6,810 bases of DNA. Origin: Alphaproteobacteria bacterium (lineage in GTDB: Bacteria; Pseudomonadota; Alphaproteobacteria; Rickettsiales; UBA1997). A program made the translations under genes and the position numbers. Position 1 is the stretch's first letter. Each line of letters opens with the position of its first letter. The stretch covers positions 1-6,810 of the forward strand of contig VGDN01000059.1 of the NCBI GenBank assembly GCA_016869695.1, given 5' to 3'. Below the pieces are notes generated by a model. The model was not told where the DNA came from and ran no database searches. It was given only the letters and a program-made list of their open reading frames with translations. Of this stretch, positions 1-5,721 are shown in pieces.

Positions 1-89
1 GTAATTTTTTGTTTGATGGAACGCGAAATCTGCTCAGGTTTAATCAGTGACCACAGCAAAATATGAGTATCTAAAACCACGCTAGTCAT
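1..89 (-). CDS. PIN-domain toxin, VapC-like (partial, N-terminal 29 residues)
   Basis: This is the beginning of a PIN-domain protein that runs off the left edge. Translating the minus strand from the ATG at 89-87 gives MTSVVLDTHILLWSLIKPEQ followed by ISRSIKQKI. The V-L-D-T-H-x-L-L-W opening is characteristic of the VapC-like PIN family, and its Asp (D7) would be the first of the acidic residues that bind Mg2+ in these ribonucleases. The remaining acidic residues lie outside the window, so catalytic completeness cannot be judged. The start codon sits inside the last codons of the upstream antitoxin gene (8-nt overlap, ATGACTAG), the usual arrangement for a translationally coupled type II toxin-antitoxin pair. 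Members of this family cleave RNA, often tRNA or rRNA; the target here cannot be predicted. Confidence 0.85.
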   Translation of the reverse strand, partial: MTSVVLDTHILLWSLIKPEQISRSIKQKI

Positions 90-318
90 TTTCGGCGTCC
101 CACTTTTCTCCGACAAATTTTGTGATGTCAGACTTGATTATGGCCTTACTCTTCATTGATCCGAACAGCGATTGTTTTACTCCCCTCTCAAATGGAATCA
201 GTTTCGCTACGGGCTTATTTCGTTTAGTTATCACGATGATTTTTTTATTAGTTTCTAGCTTGCAGATCAGCTCCAAACAATGCGCCTTAAATTCACTGAT
301 CGCTACTTCATTTTTCAT
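82..318 (-). CDS. Type II antitoxin, Phd/YefM family
   Basis: This 78-residue protein has the Phd/YefM antitoxin layout. An N-terminal DNA-binding part begins with 'VAISEFKAHCLELI' (about residues 5-18) and continues with the strand-turn-strand 'IIVITKRNKPVAKLIPF' (about 27-43), where T31, the K-R-N-K-P turn and V37-A38 match the family pattern 'vvTrrGkPvArLvp'. The C-terminal tail (about 50-78, ending in 'KFVGEKWDAEND') is the part that normally wraps and neutralises the toxin. Its stop codon overlaps the PIN toxin start by 8 nt. By family precedent, antitoxin and complex repress their own promoter. No clear Shine-Dalgarno is visible before the ATG, and the gene starts only 35 bp after the murC stop, so it may be partly co-transcribed with murC. 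Function is inferred from sequence pattern and the toxin partner. Confidence 0.9.
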   Translation of the reverse strand: MKNEVAISEFKAHCLELICKLETNKKIIVITKRNKPVAKLIPFERGVKQSLFGSMKSKAIIKSDITKFVGEKWDAEND

Positions 319-353
319 ATTAAGAGGTATTAGTTAAATGACTTGTTGGATTT

Positions 354-1787
354 TTAATGACCAGTTTTAATGGTCAACAGCTTGCCTAGCTGCTCTGCAA
401 GTGCCGCCGCCCAGTAAGTAACTTTGCCGGCACCAGTTGCGAAGATGATGTCGCCGGAAGATATTAGCGGTTTAATGATGTGCGCTAAATTCTTATCGCT
501 GTCGAGTTTGATCACGTTTTTATGGCCGGTTTTTTTGATGCCGTCGATTAATGCATCTTGCGTTACACCCTCGATTGGCGCTTGTCCGGCAGAGTAGATA
601 TCGGATACAATCACATAATCAGCGTCAGCAAAAGCAGCACAAAATTCGTTAAACAAATCACGCACGCGGGAATATTTATGCGGCTCAAAAACGCAGATCA
701 CCTTATGCTTGGAAGCCAATGCCCGCGCAGCAGCAAGCGTGGTCTTAATCTCGGTTGGATGGTGACCATAATCATCGATAATTGCCGCACCGTTAAACTC
801 GCCGACTTTGGTAAATCGCCGCTTCACGCCGTTAAAACTGGCTAATGCTTGGCGGATTTTTTCCTCAGAAACACCTAGAAAATCCGCAATCGCGACTGCC
901 ACCAAAGCATTGCTGGCATTGTGTTTTCCATAAACCGGCATGCGGATATTTTTGATTTCACGACCATCCTTGAAACTGACATCAAAGCCTATTCCGCCTG
1001 AATCCATCATGATATTCTTCGCAACCAAATCCGCTGATTTTTCGACTGAGTAAGTAACAAGATTTTTTTTCTGCGACTTCAGTTTGTCATAAATCTTCAC
1101 AACTTCTGGAGAGTCTAAACACAACACACATAAGCCTTCATCTGGGATTTGGTTGATGTATTTTTCAAAGCAGACCTTCTGTTTTTCAAATGAGCCGGCA
1201 TAGCCCGCAAACTCCAAATGTTCTGGTTCGATATTGGTTACAGCCCCGATGAAACTAGGTAAATCAACGAAGCTTGCATCTGATTCATCCGACTCAGCTA
1301 CTAAGTATTTGCCCTTACCGACCTTCGAATTGCTGCCGAAATAATGGATGACACCACCATTAATGACGGTTGGATCAAGTCCGGCAATTTCTAGCATTAG
1401 CGCGACAATACCAGTTGTACTCGTTTTGCCATGCGTGCCGGCAATCGTGACGCCTTTATATTCGCGCATGATTAGCGCTAGCAGGTTTGCGCGCGTGATT
1501 ACCGGAATATTTCTTTTGTGTGCCTCGATGATTTCGGGATTAGTTTTTTTGATGATTGAGGTCTCAACAATCAGCGAAACATCGTCAGAAATATTTTTAG
1601 CATCATGGCCAACAAAGTAGGTGGCACCTGCTTCACGCAGCTTTGGTGTTAAATAATTTTCGGTCAAATCCGAGCCCTGCACGGGAATTTTCCATTTACG
1701 TAAAATGAAGGCGAGGGCGCTCATGCCAATGCCGCCCAGGCCAATAAAATGGATTTTGCTTTGCTGTTTTAGTTCTTGGATATTCAT
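354..1787 (-). CDS. murC: UDP-N-acetylmuramate--L-alanine ligase (MurC)
   Basis: Cytoplasmic ATP-dependent Mur ligase that adds L-alanine to UDP-N-acetylmuramate, the first peptide step of peptidoglycan synthesis. The 477 residues match the usual MurC length. Visible motifs in order: the N-terminal Rossmann nucleotide-sugar site 'FIGLGGIGMSA' (14-24) and 'QGSD' (37-40); the ATP P-loop 'GTHGKTSTT' (117-125); 'AESDESDASF' (164-173); 'TNIEPEHLE' (184-192); 'YGKHNASN' (286-293) with the conserved His-Asn; 'DDYGHHPTEI' (338-347); and 'FEPHKYSR' (367-374), the MurC version of the C-terminal ligase motif. All key positions look intact. The ATG at 1787-1785 lacks an obvious Shine-Dalgarno, but the N-terminus is collinear with the family. 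The gene is divergent from nth and followed by a toxin-antitoxin pair instead of the murB/ddl neighbours often seen in dcw clusters. Confidence 0.97.
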   Translation of the reverse strand: MNIQELKQQSKIHFIGLGGIGMSALAFILRKWKIPVQGSDLTENYLTPKLREAGATYFVGHDAKNISDDVSLIVETSIIKKTNPEIIEAHKRNIPVITRANLLALIMREYKGVTIAGTHGKTSTTGIVALMLEIAGLDPTVINGGVIHYFGSNSKVGKGKYLVAESDESDASFVDLPSFIGAVTNIEPEHLEFAGYAGSFEKQKVCFEKYINQIPDEGLCVLCLDSPEVVKIYDKLKSQKKNLVTYSVEKSADLVAKNIMMDSGGIGFDVSFKDGREIKNIRMPVYGKHNASNALVAVAIADFLGVSEEKIRQALASFNGVKRRFTKVGEFNGAAIIDDYGHHPTEIKTTLAAARALASKHKVICVFEPHKYSRVRDLFNEFCAAFADADYVIVSDIYSAGQAPIEGVTQDALIDGIKKTGHKNVIKLDSDKNLAHIIKPLISSGDIIFATGAGKVTYWAAALAEQLGKLLTIKTGH

Positions 1788-1816
1788 TTGAGGAACTAGA
1801 AGTGAGTTGACGCGCT

Positions 1817-2518
1817 ATGAAAATACAGCAATCAAAAATCAAAAATCCAAAATCTAAAATTAACCCCGCAAACTACCCAAGGATAGGCTTGGCAAAAATC
1901 GATCAGATATTCTCCATCTGGCAAGCTACAAATCCTGAGCCAAAAACAGAGCTAAATTACAGCAACAACTACACGCTTTTAGTGGCGGTGGTGTTGTCGG
2001 CACAAAGCACGGATGTGGGCGTGAATAAGGCAACGAAAGCGCTTTTTAAAATTGCCGATACGCCAGAAAAAATGCTCGTTCTCGGGGAGGTTGGTCTAAA
2101 AAAATATATCAGCACGATCGGTCTCTATAACGCGAAAGCAGCCAATATTATCAAGCTCTCGCGGCGTTTAATTGATGAGTTTGATTCTGAAGTTCCTAAA
2201 GATTTTGAGTCGCTGAAATCACTACCAGGAGTTGGTCAAAAAACGGCGAATGTTGTGTTAAACTGTGCCTTCGGAGTCCCGACGATTGCGGTTGATACAC
2301 ATGTATTTCGTGTGGCCAATCGCCTTGGTTTTGTCAACGAAACAACGCCGGAAAAAACTGAAATCGCTCTACTTAAAGTAATCCCCAAAAAATGGCGTAC
2401 CCACGCACATCATTGGATGATTCTTCACGGACGCTATGTCTGCCAAGCACGCAAGCCGAGATGTGGGGAGTGTAATATCAAGCAGTTTTGCAATTTTTAT
2501 GCAACTCAAAAATCCTAA
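1817..2518 (+). CDS. nth: Endonuclease III (DNA glycosylase/AP lyase)
   Basis: Base-excision repair enzyme that removes oxidised pyrimidines and nicks abasic sites. In the 233-residue reading, the helix-hairpin-helix 'LPGVGQKTA' spans 136-144 with the Schiff-base lysine K142, the catalytic aspartate is D160 in 'VDTHVFRV', and the [4Fe-4S] cluster cysteines are C209, C216, C219 and C225 (C-x6-C-x2-C-x5-C). All sit exactly 22 residues later than in E. coli Nth (K120, D138, C187...). The first 24 residues are therefore an extension; they are low-complexity and encoded by a heptanucleotide repeat. An in-frame TTG at 1889, with AAGGA five bases before it, would give 209 residues, close to E. coli's 211, and is a serious alternative start. 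A TTGACG at 1807-1812 could be a -35 box, but no convincing -10 follows. The gene is first of the plus-strand operon; its end overlaps the next gene by 20 nt. Confidence 0.96.
   Translation: MKIQQSKIKNPKSKINPANYPRIGLAKIDQIFSIWQATNPEPKTELNYSNNYTLLVAVVLSAQSTDVGVNKATKALFKIADTPEKMLVLGEVGLKKYISTIGLYNAKAANIIKLSRRLIDEFDSEVPKDFESLKSLPGVGQKTANVVLNCAFGVPTIAVDTHVFRVANRLGFVNETTPEKTEIALLKVIPKKWRTHAHHWMILHGRYVCQARKPRCGECNIKQFCNFYATQKS
1830..1857 (+). repeat. Heptanucleotide tandem repeat (4 units) at the 5' end of nth
   Basis: Four consecutive 7-base units are seen: AATCAAA, AATCAAA, AATCCAA and AATCTAA, followed by a partial AAT. If nth starts at 1817, the tract encodes the K/S/N/I-rich segment 'QSKIKNPKSKIN'. 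If the TTG at 1889 is used, it lies in the murC-nth intergenic leader. It resembles short tandemly repeated repetitive sequences that expand by slippage. Because the unit is 7 nt, a gain or loss of one unit would shift the reading frame from the 1817 start. Confidence 0.8.
1879..1883 (+). promoter_or_regulatory. Candidate Shine-Dalgarno for an alternative TTG start of nth
   Basis: AAGGA lies five bases before an in-frame TTG at 1889-1891. The upstream ATG at 1817 has no comparable purine-rich site in the dozen bases before it. Starting at 1889 removes the repeat-encoded extension and brings the protein to within two residues of the E. coli Nth length. This is inference from position and complementarity. 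Confidence 0.4.
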
Positions 2519-3881
2519 AATCGAAATATATAATCCAGCCGACGGAAGCTTGATTGGCGCAGTCGCAAATGGTGACGAGATTGATGCCAAGAATGCGATT
2601 GAGGTGGCGAAAAGTGCCTTACTAAAATGGAGTGTATTAACCGGCAAAGAGCGCGCGAAGCTGCTTCGTCGCTGGTATGAACTCATCTTGGCTAATCAGG
2701 AAGACCTGGCTTTGACCCTTACCAAAGAGCAGGGCAAGCCGCTTGCCGAGGCGCGCGGCGAGGTTCTTTACGGCGCGAATTTTGTGGAATGGTTTGCGGA
2801 AGAGGCGAAGCGTGTTGAGGGCGAAGTGATTTTGGCACCTAAACCAAATCAAAAGATTCTGACCCTGCGCGAGCCAGTGGGAGTAGTGGCGGCAATCACG
2901 CCGTGGAATTTTCCGTCAGCGATGATCACGCGCAAAGCTGCAGCAGCAATGGCGGCAGGATGTAGTGTTGTGCTTAAGCCTTCCGAACTAACCCCATTTT
3001 CCGCATTGGCTCTAGCCAAGCTGGCAAAAGAGGCGGGCATTCCGGATGGCGTGCTTAATGTGGTTACCGGCGATGCGCAAAAAATCGGCGAGGAATTTTG
3101 TCGTAACCAAGCCGTGCGCAAAATCAGCTTCACCGGCTCGACGCGAGTCGGAAAAATACTCAGCAAACAATGCGCAGATGATCTCAAGCGCTTGTCCCTA
3201 GAGCTTGGCGGCTCAGCGCCATTCATCATTTTTGCTGATGCTAACCTAGACAAGGCGATTGCCGGCTTAATGCATGCCAAATTCCGCAATGGTGGGCAGG
3301 CTTGCACCTGTGTGAATCGCGTGTTTGTTGAGGAAAAAATTCATGATGAGTTTGTTGTAAAACTGCTGGGAGAAGTGCGGAAGCTGCAGGTGGGAGATGG
3401 GCAAAATCCCACTGTAAATATTGGTCCGATGATCTGCGAAGTGGCGGTAAAGAAAGTGGAGCGACTAGTTGCTGATGCGTTACAAAAAGGCGCCAAGTGT
3501 GAGATTGGTGGCAAGAGACTCGAGGGTAAGTTCTTCGCCCCAACAGTGCTGACAGCGGTTGCAGGCGATATGCAAATTGCCAATGAAGAAATTTTTGGCG
3601 CAGTGGCAGCGATTCAAAAATTTTCTACAGAAGAAGAAGTGATTACAAAATCCAATGCCACAGAATATGGCCTCGGCTCTTACATCTACACCAATGACGC
3701 CGCTAGAATATGGCGCGTTTCTTCAGCGTTGGAATTCGGAATGGTCGCGATTAATGAATGCAGCTTCGCCACAGAAGTGGCACCATTTGGTGGCATTAAA
3801 CATTCCGGTTTCGGTCGCGAAGGAGCGCGAATCGGAATTGAGGAATTCTTACAAATCAAAACGCTGCATTGGAGTTTTTAG
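2499..3881 (+). CDS. gabD: NAD(P)-dependent aldehyde dehydrogenase, succinate-semialdehyde dehydrogenase (GabD)-like
   Basis: Aldehyde dehydrogenase that would oxidise succinate semialdehyde, or a similar aldehyde, to the acid. In the 460-residue form from the ATG at 2499: 'ITPWNFP' (133-139, oxyanion-hole N137), 'KPSE' cofactor-binding motif (160-163), 'FTGSTRVGK' (211-219), catalytic general base E235 in 'LELGG', and catalytic C269 in 'FRNGGQACTC'. C271 forms the C-x-C seen in SSADHs, where human SSADH uses it as a redox switch. R145 in 'MITRK' and R263 in 'FRNGGQ' correspond to the two arginines that bind the substrate carboxylate in SSADH; the third contact (Ser498 in human) falls in a diverged loop, 'ECSFATEV'. 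An upstream ATG at 2436 would add 21 residues encoded within nth that do not resemble an ALDH N-terminus. Compared with E. coli GabD about 20 N-terminal residues are missing. No Shine-Dalgarno is evident; coupling to nth is likely. Family is certain, exact substrate is not. Confidence 0.93.
   Translation: MQLKNPKIEIYNPADGSLIGAVANGDEIDAKNAIEVAKSALLKWSVLTGKERAKLLRRWYELILANQEDLALTLTKEQGKPLAEARGEVLYGANFVEWFAEEAKRVEGEVILAPKPNQKILTLREPVGVVAAITPWNFPSAMITRKAAAAMAAGCSVVLKPSELTPFSALALAKLAKEAGIPDGVLNVVTGDAQKIGEEFCRNQAVRKISFTGSTRVGKILSKQCADDLKRLSLELGGSAPFIIFADANLDKAIAGLMHAKFRNGGQACTCVNRVFVEEKIHDEFVVKLLGEVRKLQVGDGQNPTVNIGPMICEVAVKKVERLVADALQKGAKCEIGGKRLEGKFFAPTVLTAVAGDMQIANEEIFGAVAAIQKFSTEEEVITKSNATEYGLGSYIYTNDAARIWRVSSALEFGMVAINECSFATEVAPFGGIKHSGFGREGARIGIEEFLQIKTLHWSF
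3871..3874 (+). promoter_or_regulatory. Shine-Dalgarno deciding the rluD start
   Basis: GGAG lies within the last codons of the upstream dehydrogenase gene and ends nine bases before the ATG at 3884. It favours that ATG (or the adjacent GTG at 3881) over a TTG at 3869, which the site would follow instead of precede. Confidence 0.6.
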
Positions 3882-3883
3882 TG

Positions 3884-4864
3884 ATGAGAGAATTTGTGTT
3901 CGAAGTAACGTTGGAGGAGGTCGGAGTTAGAATCGATAAGTTCGTTTCGAATCGCTTTGCGACCATTCGGCCGGAGATTACGCGCAGCCAAATCAAAATC
4001 TTGATGCAGCAAGGATGCTTGCAGGACAAGGATGGACAGCCCATAACCTCAGGTGCGCAGAGCACAAAATTTTGTGGACAGATTTTTAAATTTATTCTTC
4101 CCGATCCCAAACCTTCGCAGCTCAAACCAAAAAAAATTAAGTTCGAAATTATCCACGAAGACGATGATTTGCTGGTGATTAACAAACCAGACGGACTCAC
4201 TGTTCACCCAGGTTCAGGCAATCATGACAACACACTGGTTAATGGGCTGCTCTTTACTCATGCTGACAAACTTTCTTCGTTAAATGGCGAGATGCGCCCG
4301 GGTATCGTACATCGTTTGGACAAGGATACGAGCGGCTTGATGTTGGTTGCAAAAAATGATTTTACGCACCAGGCGCTAAGTAATGACCTAAAAAATCGCA
4401 ACATTAAGAGAAGCTATCTCGCCTTTATTTACGGGGTTTGCGAGCCTCGTGCTGGTCGCATTGAAAAAAATATTGGGCGCTCGCCGGTTAATCGTTTGAA
4501 GATGAAAATTACAAAAAATGGACGAGTGGCGATTACCAACTACGAGACAAAGAAGATATTTTGTGATGGCTATGCAAGCCTTGTAGAATGCCGATTAGAG
4601 ACCGGTCGTACACACCAAATCCGCGTACATATGGAGGCAATAAAACACTCTTTGATTGGTGATCAGCTTTACAATTCTTGTCGTAAAAATGCGGTAAATT
4701 CAGTGGCAACGCAGGTAAAGAAAATGGTCGAAGATTTTCCGCGTCAGGCTCTTCACTCCTACAAAATCGGCTTCTCTCACCCGTGTTCAGGGAAAGAAAT
4801 GTCCTTCGAAATTTCACTGCCAGATGATCTGCTAAAACTACAAAAATGTCTGGAAGAATTTTAG
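3884..4864 (+). CDS. rluD: 23S rRNA pseudouridine synthase, RluD-type (RluA family)
   Basis: Converts uridines of 23S rRNA to pseudouridine; RluD modifies helix 69 (E. coli 1911, 1915, 1917), which is important for ribosome assembly and subunit contact. The 326-residue protein has an N-terminal S4-like RNA-binding part (about 1-72; 'VRIDKFVSNRF', 'TRSQIKILMQQG') and a catalytic domain from about 85. Motifs: 'VINKPDGLTVHPG' (98-110); 'GIVHRLDKDTSGLMLVAK' (140-157) with catalytic D146; 'GRTHQIRVHM' (241-250); and 'FPRQALHS' (285-292). The 'NKP..L.VHPG.GN' and 'RQALH' segments fit RluD better than RluC, but the precise target is inferred. The ATG is 2 nt past the preceding stop with GGAG nine bases before it. 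The end overlaps miaA by 19 nt. Confidence 0.9.
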   Translation: MREFVFEVTLEEVGVRIDKFVSNRFATIRPEITRSQIKILMQQGCLQDKDGQPITSGAQSTKFCGQIFKFILPDPKPSQLKPKKIKFEIIHEDDDLLVINKPDGLTVHPGSGNHDNTLVNGLLFTHADKLSSLNGEMRPGIVHRLDKDTSGLMLVAKNDFTHQALSNDLKNRNIKRSYLAFIYGVCEPRAGRIEKNIGRSPVNRLKMKITKNGRVAITNYETKKIFCDGYASLVECRLETGRTHQIRVHMEAIKHSLIGDQLYNSCRKNAVNSVATQVKKMVEDFPRQALHSYKIGFSHPCSGKEMSFEISLPDDLLKLQKCLEEF

Positions 4865-5721
4865 TAATCTCTGGCCCAACCGCTTCTGGAAAATCTAGTT
4901 TAGCCTTGAGTCTAGCGGATTTACTCGACATCGCGATTATCAATGCTGACTCACTGCAACTCTACGAAGGTTTACCAATTCTGTCTGCGCAGCCATCAGT
5001 GGAAGAGAGAAAACAAGTTCCGCATTTTTTATATTCTTTCCTGCGTCCGCAAGAAAACTCGTCGGTTGTTTCTTGGTTAGAGCTAGTAAGGTCAACGGTT
5101 GAGAGGGTTTGGATGGAAGGAAGATCGCCAGTGATCGTGGGCGGTAGCGGGATGTATATTTCAAAACTGATCGAGGGGATTTCAGAAATCCCTATGATCG
5201 ATCCGACCACAAAAAAAGCGGCCTTGCAGCTTTATGATGAGATTGGTCACCAAGAATTTCAGCAAAGATTTGGTGAAAATAAAATTATCGACAAGCAGCG
5301 CCTTCTACGGGCTGCTGAGGTTTTTCTACAGACAGAAAAGACGATTTCTTTCTGGCAAAAAGAGCCGAAAAAGATTTTTCCAACAGCGGATTTTTTGCAT
5401 GTAAATCTGGAGCCAGAGCGCGAGAAGCTTTATGAAAAATGTAACGCTCGTTTTGCTTCAATGTTGAAAAATGGCGCACTGACAGAGGTGAAGAAACTTG
5501 ATTTTCTAAGTAACCAACAAATCACCAAAACGCTTGGCTTTCTTGAAATCCGAGACTTCTTGGGCGGAAAAATTGCGCGTGAAAAAATGATCGAGACGGC
5601 GACACAAAAAACTCGTAACTATGCCAAAAGACAGCTCACCTGGTTTCGTAACCAACTACCAGGAAAGCGCATATTTCCTGATTTGATAACCGCTTACAAC
5701 TTTCTGAAGCATGAGATTTAG
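4846..5721 (+). CDS. miaA: tRNA dimethylallyltransferase (MiaA)
   Basis: Transfers a dimethylallyl group from dimethylallyl diphosphate to N6 of A37 in tRNAs that read codons starting with U, the first step towards (ms2)i6A. The 291-residue protein is slightly shorter than E. coli MiaA (316). Visible: P-loop 'GPTASGKSS' (10-18); 'NADSLQLYEGLPILSAQP' (33-50) with the general-base aspartate D35 and the tRNA/substrate-binding segment; 'VGGSGMYI' (98-105), matching the family 'GGTGLY' motif with S101 in place of Thr; 'DKQRLLRAAEV' (149-159); and the C-terminal 'TRNYAKRQLTWFRNQ' (256-270) that contacts tRNA. No Shine-Dalgarno is evident at the ATG, which lies inside the end of rluD, so translation is probably coupled. 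Its own stop overlaps the recO start by 11 nt. Confidence 0.96.
   Translation: MSGRILVISGPTASGKSSLALSLADLLDIAIINADSLQLYEGLPILSAQPSVEERKQVPHFLYSFLRPQENSSVVSWLELVRSTVERVWMEGRSPVIVGGSGMYISKLIEGISEIPMIDPTTKKAALQLYDEIGHQEFQQRFGENKIIDKQRLLRAAEVFLQTEKTISFWQKEPKKIFPTADFLHVNLEPEREKLYEKCNARFASMLKNGALTEVKKLDFLSNQQITKTLGFLEIRDFLGGKIAREKMIETATQKTRNYAKRQLTWFRNQLPGKRIFPDLITAYNFLKHEI

Noticed and set aside
558..845. Plus-strand reading frames opposite murC (also 1348-1620 and 122-337)
   Set aside because: They lie antisense to well-conserved motifs of murC or the antitoxin and show no family signature.
2436..2498. Upstream ATG that would extend the aldehyde dehydrogenase by 21 residues into nth
   Set aside because: The added residues are read from the iron-sulfur region of nth in another frame and bear no resemblance to an ALDH N-terminus; the overlap would be 83 nt.
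2849..3307. Long minus-strand reading frame opposite the aldehyde dehydrogenase (also similar ones at 3241-3583 and 4533-4943)
   Set aside because: Composition is that of an antisense shadow of a strong coding region; there are no recognisable motifs and the plus-strand genes are certain.
3869..3883. TTG (3869) as the start of rluD
   Set aside because: The only ribosome-site-like sequence, GGAG at 3871-3874, lies after this TTG and is well placed for the ATG at 3884.
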